The notes under the pieces were generated by a model. The model made no database searches. It was not told the origin of the DNA and saw nothing but the letters and a program-made list of their open reading frames with translations. The position numbers and the translations under genes were made by a program. From positions 32,008 through 96,007 of the forward strand of contig NZ_JAAXCQ010000021.1 in assembly GCF_012272855.1 (NCBI RefSeq): 64,000 nt of DNA, read 5' to 3'. This stretch comes from Arenibacter sp. 6A1 (GTDB taxonomy: Bacteria > Bacteroidota > Bacteroidia > Flavobacteriales > Flavobacteriaceae). Positions 43,302 through 55,733 of this stretch are shown here, in pieces; positions within the stretch are counted from its first letter, which is position 1; every line of letters begins with the position of its first letter.

Positions 43302-43991
43302 ATGGCAAAATTAACAAAAAAGCAAAAGGAAGCGCACGGTAAAATAGATAAGAATAAAAACTATTCTATTTTAGAAGCTTCTGCTTTAGTGAAAGAAATA
43401 ACCAATGCAAATTTTGATGCCTCTGTTGATATCGCGGTACGTTTGGGTGTAGATCCAAGAAAAGCGAATCAAATGGTGCGTGGAGTTGTTACCCTTCCTC
43501 ACGGAACTGGTAAGGACGTAAAAGTATTGGCATTGGTAACTCCAGATAAAGCAGCCGAAGCTACTGAAGCAGGTGCTGACTATGTAGGGTTGGATGAGTA
43601 CTTGGAAAAAATAAAAAGCGGTTGGACAGATGTTGATGTGATCATCACTATGCCTAGCGTAATGGGTAAATTAGGACCTTTGGGTAGAATTTTAGGACCA
43701 AGAGGTTTGATGCCTAATCCAAAGACCGGTACCGTTACTATGGATGTTGCGAAAGCAGTAACAGAAGTAAAAGCTGGTAAGATTGATTTTAAGGTGGATA
43801 AGACAGGTATCGTACATGCAGGAATCGGGAAAGTTTCTTTCTCTGCTGAGCAAATCTCAGAAAATGCAAAAGAGCTGTTAGAAACATTGGTAAAATTAAA
43901 GCCAACAGCGGCTAAAGGTGTATATGTAAAAACGATTTACATGTCCAGTACAATGAGTCCTAGTGTTGCATTAGATCCAAAAGTAGTTTAA
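43302..43991 (+). CDS. rplA: 50S ribosomal protein uL1
   Basis: The 229-residue protein has the L1 signature [17 protein letters not shown] and complete flanks. It forms the L1 stalk and often represses its own operon. It lies 20 bases after rplK. Confidence 0.97.
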   Translation: MAKLTKKQKEAHGKIDKNKNYSILEASALVKEITNANFDASVDIAVRLGVDPRKANQMVRGVVTLPHGTGKDVKVLALVTPDKAAEATEAGADYVGLDEYLEKIKSGWTDVDVIITMPSVMGKLGPLGRILGPRGLMPNPKTGTVTMDVAKAVTEVKAGKIDFKVDKTGIVHAGIGKVSFSAEQISENAKELLETLVKLKPTAAKGVYVKTIYMSSTMSPSVALDPKVV

Positions 43992-44013
43992 CTGGTAGTT
44001 TAAAGTTTTTAAT

Positions 44014-44529
44014 ATGACAAGAGAAGATAAATTAAACGTTATAGAGGATTTAACTGCGCAGTTAGCTGATAGTCCTTCTATATATTTGGCAGACATTTCT
44101 GGATTAAACGCGGATGCTACATCGGCTTTAAGAAAGGCTTGTTTTAAGGCAGATATTAGATTGGCCGTGGTTAAAAATACCTTGCTTGCAAAAGCAATGG
44201 AGGCTTCAGAAAAAGATTTCGGTGAGCTTCCAGAGGTGTTAAAGGGGAGTACTTCTTTAATGTTTTCAGAAACAGGAAACGCCCCTGCTAAGCTGATCAA
44301 AGCTTTTAGAAAAAAGGCTGAGAAGCCTTTGTTGAAAGGAGCTTATATCGCTGAAGCAATTTACATTGGTGATGATCAATTGGATGCCTTAGTAAGCATC
44401 AAGTCTAAAGAAGAAATGATTGGTGAGGTTATTGGATTATTACAGTCTCCAGCCAAGAATGTTATTTCTGGACTTAAATCTGGTGGTGGAAAAATCGCCG
44501 GAATTCTTAAGACATTATCAGAAAGATAA
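44014..44529 (+). CDS. rplJ: 50S ribosomal protein uL10
   Basis: The 171-residue protein starts MTREDKLNVIEDLTAQLADS and has LRKACFKADIRLAVVKNTLL, typical of L10. Its C-terminal helix holds the L7/L12 dimers encoded next. It lies 22 bases after rplA. Confidence 0.96.
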   Translation: MTREDKLNVIEDLTAQLADSPSIYLADISGLNADATSALRKACFKADIRLAVVKNTLLAKAMEASEKDFGELPEVLKGSTSLMFSETGNAPAKLIKAFRKKAEKPLLKGAYIAEAIYIGDDQLDALVSIKSKEEMIGEVIGLLQSPAKNVISGLKSGGGKIAGILKTLSER

Positions 44530-44583
44530 TACGTACGCACTACAAACAATTATATTTTAAAAATTTTATTAAACGATAGAAAA

Positions 44584-44961
44584 ATGGCAGAATTAAAAGA
44601 TTTCGCAGAACAATTAGTTAACCTTACAGTAAAAGAAGTAAATGAGTTAGCTGCTATATTAAAAGAAGAGTACGGTATCGAGCCTGCTGCTGCTGCTGTT
44701 GCAGTTGCTGCTGGTGGAGCTGCTGACGGTGGTGAAGCTGCTGCTGAGCAAACTGAATTTGATGTTATTTTGAAAGCTGCTGGAGCTTCTAAATTAGCTG
44801 TAGTTAAATTGGTTAAAGAATTAACTGGTTTAGGTTTGAAAGAAGCTAAAGATATCGTTGATAGCGCACCAAAAGCTATTAAAGAAGGTATCTCTAAGGA
44901 CGAAGCTGAAGGTATTAAAAATTCTTTGGAAGAAGCTGGAGCTGAAGTTGAGCTTAAATAA
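44584..44961 (+). CDS. rplL: 50S ribosomal protein bL12 (L7/L12)
   Basis: The 125-residue protein has the N-terminal dimerisation part, an Ala/Gly-rich hinge (about 38-55), and the C-terminal domain with [20 protein letters not shown]. It is the factor-binding stalk protein. Confidence 0.97.
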   Translation: MAELKDFAEQLVNLTVKEVNELAAILKEEYGIEPAAAAVAVAAGGAADGGEAAAEQTEFDVILKAAGASKLAVVKLVKELTGLGLKEAKDIVDSAPKAIKEGISKDEAEGIKNSLEEAGAEVELK

Positions 44962-45023
44962 TAGCTACAACCATAATAATTTTGGTTTAGGTCTTTCTGC
45001 ATTTTTGTAGCTAGACCTAAGCC
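44962..45023 (+). promoter_or_regulatory. Competing stem-loops in the rplL-rpoB gap
   Basis: Stem 1 pairs TAGCTACAA (44962-44970) with TTGTAGCTA (45005-45013). Stem 2 pairs GGTTTAGGTCT (44984-44994) with AGACCTAAGCC (45013-45023), with one G-U. The arms interleave and share base 45013, so they form alternative structures or a pseudoknot. No T-run follows. In E. coli the same gap holds an attenuator and an RNase III site. Confidence 0.6.
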
Positions 45024-45095
45024 TATTTATATATATCGTGTATTTAGGAGTACACAACCCAATTATAGTATTCACGATCAAAATTTTGTCCATAG

Positions 45096-48000
45096 ATGTT
45101 CACAAATCAGACTGAAAGAATAAGTTTCGCATCCGCTAAGAACACGCCGAATTATCCGGATTTCTTGGACATTCAGATTAAATCATTTCAAGATTTTTTC
45201 CAACTTGAAACTAAATCTGACGAAAGGGGCAATGAGGGGTTGTACAACACCTTCATGGAAAACTTTCCAATTACAGACACCAGGAACCAGTTCGTATTAG
45301 AATTTTTAGACTATTTCATTGATCCACCGAGATACTCCATCCAAGAATGTATTGAGCGTGGACTTACGTATAGTGTTCCATTAAAAGCAAGATTAAAATT
45401 ATATTGTACAGATCCAGAACACGAGGATTTTGAGACCATTGTACAGGATGTTTACCTAGGAACTATTCCTTACATGACTCCAAGTGGTACCTTCGTTATC
45501 AATGGAGCTGAGCGTGTTGTAGTTTCTCAATTACACCGTTCCCCAGGGGTTTTCTTTGGCCAATCTTTTCACGCCAACGGAACCAAGTTGTATTCTGCAA
45601 GAGTAATACCTTTTAAAGGTTCTTGGATAGAATTTGCAACAGATATCAATGGCGTAATGTACGCTTATATTGATAGAAAGAAAAAATTACCAGTAACAAC
45701 CTTATTTAGAGCTATCGGCTTTGAAAGAGATAAGGATATATTGGAAATCTTTGACCTTTCGGAAGAAATTAAAGTTTCTAACGCAGGGTTGAAAAAAGTG
45801 CTAGGCCGTAAATTGGCGGCAAGAGTATTGAATACTTGGCACGAAGATTTTGTGGATGAGGATACAGGTGAAGTTGTTTCTATTGAAAGAAACGAAATTA
45901 TTCTAGATCGTGATACCGTTTTAGAAAAAGATCATATCGCAGAGATAATTGATGCCGATGTGAAAACTATTCTTTTACATAAAGAGAATAATGCACAAAG
46001 TGATTATGCAATTATTCATAATACCCTTCAAAAAGATCCAACAAACTCTGAAAAAGAAGCTGTTGAACATATCTATCGTCAGTTGCGTAACGCAGAACCG
46101 CCAGATGAGGAAACTGCACGTGGTATTATAGATAAATTGTTCTTCTCTGATCAACGTTACAACTTAGGTGAAGTTGGTCGTTACAGAATGAACAAAAAAC
46201 TTGGTTTGGATATTGGAATGGACAAACAAGTCTTAACCAAGGAAGATATCATTACCATTATAAAATATTTGATCGAGTTAATTAACTCTAAGGCCGAGAT
46301 TGATGATATTGACCACCTTTCTAACCGTAGAGTTAGAACCGTAGGGGAGCAGTTGTCTCAACAATTCGGTGTGGGGCTTGCTCGTATGGCCAGAACCATT
46401 CGTGAGCGTATGAACGTTCGTGATAACGAGGTGTTTACACCTATCGATTTAATTAATGCAAAGACCTTGTCTTCTGTTATTAATTCTTTCTTTGGTACCA
46501 ACCAGTTATCTCAGTTCATGGATCAAACCAATCCATTGGCCGAAATTACACATAAGAGAAGATTGTCAGCATTAGGACCAGGTGGTCTTTCAAGAGAAAG
46601 AGCCGGTTTCGAAGTGCGAGATGTTCACTATACTCACTACGGTAGACTTTGTCCTATCGAAACACCGGAAGGACCGAACATTGGTCTTATTTCTTCTTTA
46701 TCTGTGTTTGCTAAAGTAGACCCAATGGGCTTCTTGGAAACACCATACCGTAAAGTAGAAAACGGAAAAGTGGATTTAGAGAATTATGCATACCTAAGTG
46801 CAGAGGAAGAAGAAGGAATGAAAATTGCCCAGGCAAACATTCCTATGGAAGAAGATGGTACTATTACTGCAGAAAAGGTTATTGCTAGAGATGAAGGGGA
46901 TTTCCCAGTTTTGGATCCAGCAGAAATTAATTATACCGATGTTGCTCCTAATCAAATTGCTTCTATTTCGGCATCTTTAATTCCATTCTTGGAGCATGAT
47001 GATGCTAACCGTGCTTTGATGGGATCGAACATGATGCGTCAGGCAGTTCCATTATTAAAACCAGAATCGCCGATCGTTGGTACTGGATTGGAACGTCAGG
47101 TAGCTTCAGATTCAAGAGTATTGATCAACGCTGAAGGTAATGGGGTTATTGAATATGTAGATTCTCAGAAAATTACTATTAAATACGACCGTACCGAAGA
47201 AGAGCGTTTGGTAAGTTTTGAAGAAGATTCCAAGACGTACGATTTGGTGAAGTTTAGAAAAACAAACCAAGGGACAAGTATTAACCTTAAGCCTATTGTT
47301 AGAAAAGGCGATAGAGTTAATAAAGGTCAAGTACTTTGTGAAGGATATGCAACGGAAAAAGGTGAATTGGCCTTAGGAAGAAACTTGGTAGTGGCCTTTA
47401 TGCCTTGGAAAGGGTATAACTTTGAGGATGCTATCGTAATTTCTGAAAAGGTTGTTCGCGAAGATATATTTACTTCTATCCACGTAGATGAGTACGCTTT
47501 GGAAGTTAGGGATACTAAGTTGGGGGCTGAAGAGTTGACCAATGATATTCCAAACGTTTCTGAGGAAGCTACTAAAGACTTGGACGAATACGGTATGATC
47601 CGTATTGGGGCAGAAGTAAAACCTGGTGATATTTTAATAGGTAAGATTACTCCAAAAGGGGAATCAGATCCTACACCAGAAGAAAAATTATTACGTGCCA
47701 TCTTCGGTGATAAAGCCGGTGATGTGAAAGATGCTTCTCTAAAAGCTTCTCCTTCTTTAAGAGGAGTTGTTATTGATAAGAAATTGTTCTCGCGTTCTAT
47801 AAAAGATAAGCGTAAGCGTTCTGAAGATAAAGAAGCTATTTCTAAATTGGAGTTGGAGTACGAAGTAAAATTCCAACAACTAAAAGATGTATTGGTAGAG
47901 AAGTTATTTACCCTTATCAATGGAAAAACATCTCAAGGCGTTCTGAACGATCTTGGCGAAGAAGTTCTTCCAAAAGGTAAGAAGTACAGTATGAAAATGC

Positions 48001-48905
48001 TTAACGCTGTAGACGATTTTGCCCATTTAGTTGGTGGAAGTTGGACAACAGATAAGGATTGTAATACTTTAGTAGCAGATCTATTACATAACTATAAGAT
48101 AAAGTTAAACGACCTTCAAGGAAACCTAAGAAGAGACAAGTTTACAATATCTGTAGGAGATGAATTGCCAGCTGGTATTATGAAATTGGCAAAAGTTTAC
48201 ATAGCTAAAAAACGTAAACTAAAGGTTGGTGATAAAATGGCAGGACGTCACGGAAACAAAGGTATCGTTTCTAGAATTGTACGTCATGAGGATATGCCGT
48301 TCTTGGCAGACGGAACACCTGTAGATATCGTATTGAATCCACTAGGGGTACCATCTCGTATGAACATTGGTCAGATTTATGAAACTGTTCTTGGTTGGGC
48401 AGGTCTTAAATTAGGGAAGAAGTATGCAACGCCAATTTTTGACGGGGCTACCTTGGAACAGATCAATAACTATACCGATGAGGCCGGAATTCCTAGGTTT
48501 GGTCATACCTACCTACACGATGGTGGTACTGGTCAACGTTTTGATCAGCCTGCAACTGTAGGGGTTATCTATATGCTTAAATTAGGGCATATGGTCGACG
48601 ATAAGATGCACGCTCGTTCTATAGGACCATACTCATTGATTACGCAGCAGCCATTGGGTGGTAAAGCCCAGTTTGGTGGTCAGCGTTTTGGGGAAATGGA
48701 AGTTTGGGCCTTGGAAGCATATGGTGCCTCGGCAACCCTAAGGGAAATATTAACGGTGAAGTCGGATGATGTTATTGGTAGAGCAAAAACATATGAGGCA
48801 ATCGTTAAGGGAGAAACCATGCCAGAACCTGGTTTACCAGAATCTTTCAACGTATTAATGCACGAACTTAAGGGATTAGGTTTAGACATTAGATTGGAAG
48901 AATAA
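45096..48905 (+). CDS. rpoB: DNA-directed RNA polymerase beta subunit
   Basis: The 1269-residue subunit is complete, from [17 protein letters not shown] to the C-terminal part with [39 protein letters not shown] is the rifampicin-binding region, with the wild-type-like residues DQTNPL and [11 protein letters not shown]. It pairs with rpoC 62 bases downstream. Confidence 0.98.
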   Translation: MFTNQTERISFASAKNTPNYPDFLDIQIKSFQDFFQLETKSDERGNEGLYNTFMENFPITDTRNQFVLEFLDYFIDPPRYSIQECIERGLTYSVPLKARLKLYCTDPEHEDFETIVQDVYLGTIPYMTPSGTFVINGAERVVVSQLHRSPGVFFGQSFHANGTKLYSARVIPFKGSWIEFATDINGVMYAYIDRKKKLPVTTLFRAIGFERDKDILEIFDLSEEIKVSNAGLKKVLGRKLAARVLNTWHEDFVDEDTGEVVSIERNEIILDRDTVLEKDHIAEIIDADVKTILLHKENNAQSDYAIIHNTLQKDPTNSEKEAVEHIYRQLRNAEPPDEETARGIIDKLFFSDQRYNLGEVGRYRMNKKLGLDIGMDKQVLTKEDIITIIKYLIELINSKAEIDDIDHLSNRRVRTVGEQLSQQFGVGLARMARTIRERMNVRDNEVFTPIDLINAKTLSSVINSFFGTNQLSQFMDQTNPLAEITHKRRLSALGPGGLSRERAGFEVRDVHYTHYGRLCPIETPEGPNIGLISSLSVFAKVDPMGFLETPYRKVENGKVDLENYAYLSAEEEEGMKIAQANIPMEEDGTITAEKVIARDEGDFPVLDPAEINYTDVAPNQIASISASLIPFLEHDDANRALMGSNMMRQAVPLLKPESPIVGTGLERQVASDSRVLINAEGNGVIEYVDSQKITIKYDRTEEERLVSFEEDSKTYDLVKFRKTNQGTSINLKPIVRKGDRVNKGQVLCEGYATEKGELALGRNLVVAFMPWKGYNFEDAIVISEKVVREDIFTSIHVDEYALEVRDTKLGAEELTNDIPNVSEEATKDLDEYGMIRIGAEVKPGDILIGKITPKGESDPTPEEKLLRAIFGDKAGDVKDASLKASPSLRGVVIDKKLFSRSIKDKRKRSEDKEAISKLELEYEVKFQQLKDVLVEKLFTLINGKTSQGVLNDLGEEVLPKGKKYSMKMLNAVDDFAHLVGGSWTTDKDCNTLVADLLHNYKIKLNDLQGNLRRDKFTISVGDELPAGIMKLAKVYIAKKRKLKVGDKMAGRHGNKGIVSRIVRHEDMPFLADGTPVDIVLNPLGVPSRMNIGQIYETVLGWAGLKLGKKYATPIFDGATLEQINNYTDEAGIPRFGHTYLHDGGTGQRFDQPATVGVIYMLKLGHMVDDKMHARSIGPYSLITQQPLGGKAQFGGQRFGEMEVWALEAYGASATLREILTVKSDDVIGRAKTYEAIVKGETMPEPGLPESFNVLMHELKGLGLDIRLEE

Positions 48906-48967
48906 CAAGAATAGGTTTTGAACACTATTCCTAACATATACAATTAAATTAGTATCAGAATATAGTT

Positions 48968-51900
48968 ATGGCTAGACTAAAAGATAATAATACCATAAAA
49001 AGGTTTGATAAAATTTCCATCGGTTTGGCTTCTCCAGAATCTATTTTGGCAGAGTCAAGAGGTGAGGTTTTGAAACCTGAAACTATTAACTATAGAACGC
49101 ACAAACCTGAGCGTGATGGTCTTTTTTGTGAGCGTATCTTTGGTCCTGTAAAGGATTATGAGTGTGCCTGTGGAAAATATAAGAGAATCCGTTACCGCGG
49201 TATCGTTTGTGATCGTTGTGGGGTAGAGGTAACAGAGAAAAAGGTACGTAGAGACAGAGTAGGACACATTAATTTGGTGGTTCCTGTAGCTCATATCTGG
49301 TATTTCCGTTCCCTGCCAAATAAAATCGGTTACCTTTTAGGTTTGCCTTCCAAGAAATTGGATATGATCATTTACTACGAACGTTATGTAGTAATTCAGC
49401 CAGGTGTAGCCAAAGGTCCTGAAGGTGAAGAAATCCAGAAAATGGATTTCTTGACCGAAGAGGAGTACCTAAATATTTTAGAGACTATTCCTCAGGATAA
49501 CCAGTATTTAGACGATACGGATCCAAATAAGTTTATTGCTAAGATGGGGGCAGAATGCCTTATCGATCTATTGGCAAGAATAGACTTAAGCGATTTGTCT
49601 TACGAACTAAGACACAAAGCAAATACCGAAACGTCTAAACAACGTAAGACAGAGGCTTTAAAAAGACTTCAAGTAGTTGAAGCCTTAAGAGAGTCTCAAG
49701 AAAATAGAGAAAACAGACCAGATTGGATGATCATGAAAGTGATCCCTGTAATTCCACCAGAATTACGTCCTTTGGTACCATTAGATGGTGGTCGTTTCGC
49801 TACATCGGATTTAAATGACCTTTATAGAAGGGTTATTATCAGAAACAACCGTTTAAAGCGTTTGGTAGAGATAAAAGCTCCTGAAGTGATTCTTAGAAAT
49901 GAGAAACGTATGCTTCAAGAAGCAGTGGATTCTCTTTTTGATAATACACGTAAAGCATCGGCAGTTAAAACCGAATCTAACAGACCTTTAAAGTCACTTT
50001 CAGATTCATTAAAAGGTAAACAAGGTCGTTTCCGTCAAAACCTATTGGGTAAACGTGTAGATTATTCTGCGCGTTCGGTAATCGTCGTTGGACCGGAAAT
50101 GAAATTGTTCGAATGTGGTTTGCCTAAAGATATGGCTGCTGAACTGTACAAACCTTTTGTGATCCGTAAGTTGATCGAAAGAGGAATTGTAAAAACGGTA
50201 AAGTCTGCTAAGAAAATTATAGACAAAAAAGAACCGGTAGTATGGGATATTTTAGAGAACGTCCTAAAAGGACATCCTGTATTGCTAAACCGTGCTCCTA
50301 CATTGCACCGTTTGGGTATTCAAGCGTTCCAGCCAAAACTTATTGAAGGAAAGGCGATCCGTTTACACCCATTGGTATGTACCGCATTTAACGCGGATTT
50401 TGATGGGGATCAGATGGCGGTTCACCTTCCATTAGGACCAGAGGCTATTTTGGAAGCCCAACTTTTAATGTTGGCTTCTCACAATATCTTGAACCCTGCA
50501 AATGGATCTCCTATTACCGTACCTTCTCAGGATATGGTCTTGGGTCTGTATTATATGACTAAGGAAAGAAAGTCTACACCAGAAGTACCTGTTAGAGGGG
50601 AAGGGTTAACGTTCTATTCTTATGAAGAGGTAGTGATTGCCTTCAACGAAGGAAGATTACACTTGAATGCCGGCGTTAAAGTAAGAGCAAAAGATTTCAA
50701 CGAAGCAGGAGAGCTTGTGTACCAAGTGATACCTACAACCGTTGGTAGAGTGTTGTTTAACATGGTTGTACCAGAGGCAGCAGGATATATCAACGATGTA
50801 TTGAACAAGAAATCTTTAAGAGATATTATTGGTAATATTTTAAATGTTACCGATGTTCCTACAACGGCTGAGTTTTTGGATAAGATTAAAACTATGGGGT
50901 ACGAGTTCGCTTTCAAAGGTGGATTGTCCTTTAGTTTAGGTGATATTATTATCCCGCCAGAAAAGCATGAAATGATTGCCGATGCTAACGGACAGGTTGA
51001 AGGTATTATGGCCAACTATAACATGGGGCTTATTACTAACAACGAACGTTACAACCAGGTGATTGATGTTTGGACATCTACCAATGCCATGTTGACCGAG
51101 TTGGCTATGAAACGTATTCGTGAAGACCAACAAGGATTTAACTCTGTGTATATGATGTTGGATTCTGGAGCAAGGGGATCTAAAGAACAGATCCGTCAGC
51201 TTACCGGTATGCGTGGATTGATGGCGAAACCGAAAAAATCGACCGCAGGAGGTGGAGAAATTATTGAAAACCCGATTTTATCGAACTTTAAAGAGGGACT
51301 TTCAATTTTGGAATACTTTATTTCTACTCACGGTGCGCGTAAAGGTCTTGCGGATACTGCGTTAAAAACGGCAGATGCAGGATACCTAACCCGTAGATTG
51401 GTAGACGTTTCCCAAGATGTGATTATCAATACTGAGGACTGTGGTACCCTAAGAGGTATTCAGGTGGAAGCACTTAGGAAAAATGAAGAGATTGTTGAAT
51501 CCTTAGGGGAAAGAATATTAGGTAGGGTTTCTTTACATGATGTGTACGATCCGATTTCAGAAGAGTTATTGCTGAAAGCTGGTCAGGAAATCATGGAGAG
51601 CGATGTGAAGAAGATTACAGCTTCTCCTGTCGAAAAAATAGAAGTGCGTTCAGCATTGACCTGTGAGGCCTCTAAAGGTATCTGTGGTAAATGTTATGGT
51701 AGAAACCTTTCGACCAATAAAATGGTTCAAAGAGGGGAAGCCGTAGGGGTTGTGGCAGCACAATCAATTGGAGAACCAGGAACACAGTTGACATTGCGTA
51801 CTTTCCACGTGGGAGGTATTGCAGGGAACATTTCCGAAGATAGCAAGCTAGAGGCTAAATTCTCAGGTATTGCAGAGATTGAAGATTTAAGGACCGTTAC

Positions 51901-53266
51901 TAGCTTAGATGCAGAAGGTAACAATGCTGAAATCGTTATTTCTAGAACTTCTGAAATAAAAATTGTTGATGCTAAGACAGGAATTACCTTAAGTACAAAT
52001 AACATTCCTTACGGTTCTCAATTGTTCATCAAAAATGGTGATAAAGTTGAAAAAGGGAAGGTAGTTTGTTCTTGGGATCCTTATAACGGTGTAATCGTTT
52101 CAGAATTCCCTGGTAAAATTGCTTACGAAAATATTGAGCAAGGTGTTACTTATCAAGTTGAAATCGATGAGCAGACCGGATTCCAAGAGAAAGTAATTTC
52201 TGAATCAAGGAACAAGAAACTTATCCCAACATTATTGATTAAAAACAATAATGACGAGGTGTTGCGTTCATACAACTTGCCTGTTGGTTCTCACATCATG
52301 GTTGATGATGGCGATAAAATTAAAGAAGGTAAAATTTTGGTTAAAATACCACGTAAATCTGCCAAGTCTGGAGATATTACAGGGGGTCTACCAAGAGTTA
52401 CTGAATTGTTTGAAGCGCGTAACCCATCTAACCCAGCGGTGGTTTCTGAAATTGACGGAGTTGTTTCCTTCGGAAAAATTAAACGTGGTAACCGCGAAAT
52501 CATTATCGAGTCTAAATTGGGCGAGGTTAAAAAGTATTTGGTGAAATTATCAAATCAAGTCCTTGTACAAGAAAATGATTATGTACGTGCAGGTATGCCA
52601 TTATCCGATGGTTCTATTACGCCAGAAGATATCCTTAGAATTAAAGGGCCATCTGCTGTACAGCAGTACTTGGTAAATGAAGTGCAAGAAGTATATCGTT
52701 TGCAAGGGGTGAAAATTAATGATAAACATTTTGAAGTTGTAGTACGTCAGATGATGCGTAAAGTACGTATTCAAGATCCGGGAGATACTATTTTCTTAGA
52801 GAATCAATTGATTCATAAAGACGATTTCATCAGAGAAAATGATGAGATGTTTGGTAAGAAAGTGGTCGAGGATGCTGGAGAGTCTACGAATCTTAAGCCA
52901 GGTCAAATTATCACTTCACGTGAATTAAGAGATGAGAATTCTATCTTGAAACGTTCCGATAAGAATTTGGTATCGGCTAGAGATGCAGTAGCAGCAACAG
53001 CAACGCCAATTCTACAAGGTATTACACGTGCATCCTTACAGACGAAATCGTTTATATCGGCTGCATCGTTCCAAGAGACAACTAAAGTATTAAACGAAGC
53101 CGCAGTAAATGGTAAAGTAGATACTTTGGAAGGATTGAAAGAAAATGTAATCGTAGGACACAAAATACCAGCAGGTACTGGTATGAGAGAATATGATAAT
53201 ATCATTGTCGGTTCTAAAGAAGAATACGACGAGATAATGGCTCGTAAAGAGGAATTGAAATTCTAA
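48968..53266 (+). CDS. rpoC: DNA-directed RNA polymerase beta' subunit
   Basis: The 1432-residue subunit has the N-terminal zinc cluster [20 protein letters not shown], the catalytic [12 protein letters not shown] loop with the three Asp residues that hold Mg2+, and a second zinc site [14 protein letters not shown]. It ends close to the strong terminator at 53272. Confidence 0.98.
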   Translation: MARLKDNNTIKRFDKISIGLASPESILAESRGEVLKPETINYRTHKPERDGLFCERIFGPVKDYECACGKYKRIRYRGIVCDRCGVEVTEKKVRRDRVGHINLVVPVAHIWYFRSLPNKIGYLLGLPSKKLDMIIYYERYVVIQPGVAKGPEGEEIQKMDFLTEEEYLNILETIPQDNQYLDDTDPNKFIAKMGAECLIDLLARIDLSDLSYELRHKANTETSKQRKTEALKRLQVVEALRESQENRENRPDWMIMKVIPVIPPELRPLVPLDGGRFATSDLNDLYRRVIIRNNRLKRLVEIKAPEVILRNEKRMLQEAVDSLFDNTRKASAVKTESNRPLKSLSDSLKGKQGRFRQNLLGKRVDYSARSVIVVGPEMKLFECGLPKDMAAELYKPFVIRKLIERGIVKTVKSAKKIIDKKEPVVWDILENVLKGHPVLLNRAPTLHRLGIQAFQPKLIEGKAIRLHPLVCTAFNADFDGDQMAVHLPLGPEAILEAQLLMLASHNILNPANGSPITVPSQDMVLGLYYMTKERKSTPEVPVRGEGLTFYSYEEVVIAFNEGRLHLNAGVKVRAKDFNEAGELVYQVIPTTVGRVLFNMVVPEAAGYINDVLNKKSLRDIIGNILNVTDVPTTAEFLDKIKTMGYEFAFKGGLSFSLGDIIIPPEKHEMIADANGQVEGIMANYNMGLITNNERYNQVIDVWTSTNAMLTELAMKRIREDQQGFNSVYMMLDSGARGSKEQIRQLTGMRGLMAKPKKSTAGGGEIIENPILSNFKEGLSILEYFISTHGARKGLADTALKTADAGYLTRRLVDVSQDVIINTEDCGTLRGIQVEALRKNEEIVESLGERILGRVSLHDVYDPISEELLLKAGQEIMESDVKKITASPVEKIEVRSALTCEASKGICGKCYGRNLSTNKMVQRGEAVGVVAAQSIGEPGTQLTLRTFHVGGIAGNISEDSKLEAKFSGIAEIEDLRTVTSLDAEGNNAEIVISRTSEIKIVDAKTGITLSTNNIPYGSQLFIKNGDKVEKGKVVCSWDPYNGVIVSEFPGKIAYENIEQGVTYQVEIDEQTGFQEKVISESRNKKLIPTLLIKNNNDEVLRSYNLPVGSHIMVDDGDKIKEGKILVKIPRKSAKSGDITGGLPRVTELFEARNPSNPAVVSEIDGVVSFGKIKRGNREIIIESKLGEVKKYLVKLSNQVLVQENDYVRAGMPLSDGSITPEDILRIKGPSAVQQYLVNEVQEVYRLQGVKINDKHFEVVVRQMMRKVRIQDPGDTIFLENQLIHKDDFIRENDEMFGKKVVEDAGESTNLKPGQIITSRELRDENSILKRSDKNLVSARDAVAATATPILQGITRASLQTKSFISAASFQETTKVLNEAAVNGKVDTLEGLKENVIVGHKIPAGTGMREYDNIIVGSKEEYDEIMARKEELKF

Positions 53267-53271
53267 ATATT

Positions 53272-53306
53272 AAAAACCTCGGTGATCATCACCGAGGTTT
53301 TTTTTT
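53272..53306 (+). terminator. rpoC operon terminator
   Basis: ACCTCGGTGAT pairs perfectly with ATCACCGAGGT with almost no loop, followed by nine T residues. It closes the secE-nusG-rplKAJL-rpoBC run. Confidence 0.92.
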
Positions 53307-53363
53307 ATAAGCATACCATTATATTAAGGTTGTTTTAATATTTTAGTAACTTAAACTATTACA

Positions 53364-53675
53364 ATGAGCGATAAAAAATCAGAACAACAGCAGATCAATA
53401 TCGAATTGGATGAGAAGACTGCCGAGGGAATTTATTCTAACTTGGCAATTATCAACCATTCGGTATCCGAATTTGTGGTAGACTTTATAAGTTTAATGCC
53501 CGGGGCGCCAAAGGCTAAGGTGAAGAGTAGAATTGTACTTACTCCGCAACATGCCAAAAAGTTTTTAAAAGCGCTGAGCGATAACGTTCAACGTTTTGAG
53601 AATGCCCATGGAACCATAAAAGATTATGAACAACCTCCGATTCCAATGAATTTTGGACCCACTGGTGAAGCATAA
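53364..53675 (+). CDS. DUF3467 family protein
   Basis: The 103-residue protein contains INIELDEKTAEGIYSNLAII, HSVSEFVVDFISLMPGAPKA and the VKSRIVLTPQHAKKFLKAL segment, which match DUF3467. The family is common in Bacteroidota and of unknown function; the position after rpoC is conserved as I recall. It has no membrane segment. Confidence 0.88.
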   Translation: MSDKKSEQQQINIELDEKTAEGIYSNLAIINHSVSEFVVDFISLMPGAPKAKVKSRIVLTPQHAKKFLKALSDNVQRFENAHGTIKDYEQPPIPMNFGPTGEA

Positions 53676-53676
53676 T

Positions 53677-53713
53677 AAAAAGCCCCATGAATATTAATTC
53701 ATGGGGCTTTTTA
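53677..53713. terminator. Bidirectional terminator between DUF3467 and prfC
   Basis: AAAAAGCCCCATGAAT and ATTCATGGGGCTTTTT form a long stem with T-runs on both strands. The two flanking genes are convergent, so it serves both. Confidence 0.9.
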
Positions 53714-53753
53714 CCTTTTGTACCTGCCTTAATTAGGCAATTCAAAACAACTA

Positions 53754-55343
53754 CTATTCAAATTCCGAGGTGAAATGAAGCGTTACATTCGGATATTTTT
53801 GTTGTGTCATTTGTAAAGAAAATTGAGAATCGGCAAGAAATACCAATTGCTTTCTTTTATCCATGGCTAAAAACTTTTGTTTTACCCTTTTAAACTCTTT
53901 AAACTCTTCACTGTTTTTATCCTTTGCCTGTACCCAACAAGCCTTGTAAACAGGGAAATTCTCGTAGGTGCATTTGGCGCCATATTCGTGCTCCAATCGA
54001 TATTGGATGACCTCGAACTGAAGGGCTCCTACAGTACCGATAACCTTTCTTCCGTTCATCTCTAGCGTAAATAACTGGGCAACACCTTCGTCCATAAGTT
54101 GGTCAATACCCTTGTAAAGCTGTTTGGATTTTAAAGGATCGGCATTGTTTATATATCTAAAATGCTCCGGAGAGAAACTAGGAATTCCTTTGTAATTTAA
54201 TATTTCGCCCTCTGTAAGAGTATCTCCGATTTTAAAGTTACCGGTATCGTGTAATCCTACAATGTCTCCTGGATAAGAAATGTCAACAATCTCCTTTTTC
54301 TCTGCAAAGAAGGCATTTGGACTTGAAAATTTAAACTTTTTGCCTTGGCGAACATGTAAATAAGGTTTGTTCCTTTCAAAGGTTCCCGATACAATTTTTA
54401 TAAAAGCAAGTCTATCTCTGTGTTTCGGGTCCATATTGGCATGGATCTTAAATACAAACCCTGTCAATGCAGTTTCATTGGCTTGTACCGTGCGTTCTTC
54501 GGCTGCTTTGGCCCTTGGAGAAGGCGCTATGTCAATAAAACAATCCAATAGTTCTCTGACACCGAAATTGTTCAGTGCCGAGCCAAAAAATACAGGTTGC
54601 TGCTTGGCTGCCAAATAACTTTCCTTATCAAAGTCTGGGTAAACACCTTTCACCAATTCTATATTATCTCGTAGATCGGCGGCTGCTTTGGTCCCTATGA
54701 TGTTTTCTAGTTCTGGGCTATCTATATCATCAAAAGCAATTGTTTCTTCAATATTCTTTTTACTGTCCCCACTAAATAGATTTATATTTTTCTCGTAGAT
54801 ATTATATATCCCCTTAAAATCGTATCCCATTCCTATCGGAAAACTAAGAGGACTAACAGATAAGCCTAGTTTTTGTTCTACTTCATCCAAAAGATCGAAG
54901 GCATCTTTTCCTTCCCTATCTAGTTTGTTTATAAAAACAATCATGGGAATGTTACGCATGCGACAGACTTCCACCAATTTTTCGGTTTGTTCCTCAACAC
55001 CTTTGGCAACATCTATAACTACAATAACACTATCTACCGCGGTAAGCGTCCTAAAGGTATCCTCTGCAAAATCTTTGTGCCCGGGGGTATCTAGAATGTT
55101 AATTTTTTTGTCCTTATAAAGAAAAGCTAAAACAGAAGTAGCTACAGAGATCCCTCTTTGTCTCTCAATCTCCATAAAGTCACTGGTAGCTCCCTTTTTT
55201 ATTTTATTGTTTTTTACTGCACCAGCCTCCTGAATAGCACCTCCAAACAATAATAGTTTTTCGGTTAGGGTGGTTTTACCGGCATCTGGATGCGATATGA
55301 TGCCGAAAGTTCTTCTTCTTTCTATTTCTGTCTTGAAACTCAT
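53754..55343 (-). CDS. prfC: Peptide chain release factor 3
   Basis: The 529-residue GTPase removes RF1 and RF2 after termination. It has [15 protein letters not shown], the switch region [16 protein letters not shown], and NKLDREGKD. The full length and lack of EF-G domain IV mark it as RF3. It is convergent with DUF3467 and has its own promoter. Confidence 0.95.
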   Translation of the reverse strand: MSFKTEIERRRTFGIISHPDAGKTTLTEKLLLFGGAIQEAGAVKNNKIKKGATSDFMEIERQRGISVATSVLAFLYKDKKINILDTPGHKDFAEDTFRTLTAVDSVIVVIDVAKGVEEQTEKLVEVCRMRNIPMIVFINKLDREGKDAFDLLDEVEQKLGLSVSPLSFPIGMGYDFKGIYNIYEKNINLFSGDSKKNIEETIAFDDIDSPELENIIGTKAAADLRDNIELVKGVYPDFDKESYLAAKQQPVFFGSALNNFGVRELLDCFIDIAPSPRAKAAEERTVQANETALTGFVFKIHANMDPKHRDRLAFIKIVSGTFERNKPYLHVRQGKKFKFSSPNAFFAEKKEIVDISYPGDIVGLHDTGNFKIGDTLTEGEILNYKGIPSFSPEHFRYINNADPLKSKQLYKGIDQLMDEGVAQLFTLEMNGRKVIGTVGALQFEVIQYRLEHEYGAKCTYENFPVYKACWVQAKDKNSEEFKEFKRVKQKFLAMDKRKQLVFLADSQFSLQMTQQKYPNVTLHFTSEFE

Positions 55344-55359
55344 TCATCAATGATTTCCG

Positions 55360-55367
55360 CAAAAATA
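55360..55367 (-). promoter_or_regulatory. -7 promoter box for prfC
   Basis: On the minus strand this is TATTTTTG, an exact TAnnTTTG match, 16 bases before the prfC ATG. Confidence 0.55.
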
Positions 55368-55733
55368 ATGTAAATAAATCTTCTTGAAGGCCCTAAATAC
55401 TTTAAATATCACCAAATAATGGAATTTATATAGTTGTAAAAATAGCACCAAAGGGAGAGGAATACATTTTTTTATGGAGTGCTAAAAGGGGCCAGGATGG
55501 AAGCCTTATATGGACCGTAAAACCTTTAATATGTAAACCATTGAATGAGTTGTATGGGGAGGCAGACAATTGGTGCTTGTAAATATTCATATCGTTCGGC
55601 AATACAAAAGGGTGTTATAGCGTTTAAAAGAATAATTACCTGTTAGCCGAGTTTTTGCTATAACTTTCTAAGTAATAGAGAATAGCATGAAACTCGCTAT
55701 GGTTCTTTTTAATAAACAATTTAGCTATTTTAA
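55368..55733. other. Non-coding gap between prfC and the PorP/SprF gene
   Basis: No ORF or RNA gene is supported. A near-match promoter, TAACTTTC, lies at about 55660. It marks the switch from core genes to the surface-protein locus. Confidence 0.5.

Noticed and set aside
45096..53266. Long minus-strand frames inside rpoB and rpoC
   Set aside because: They are antisense shadows of conserved genes, with no promoter and no recognisable domains.
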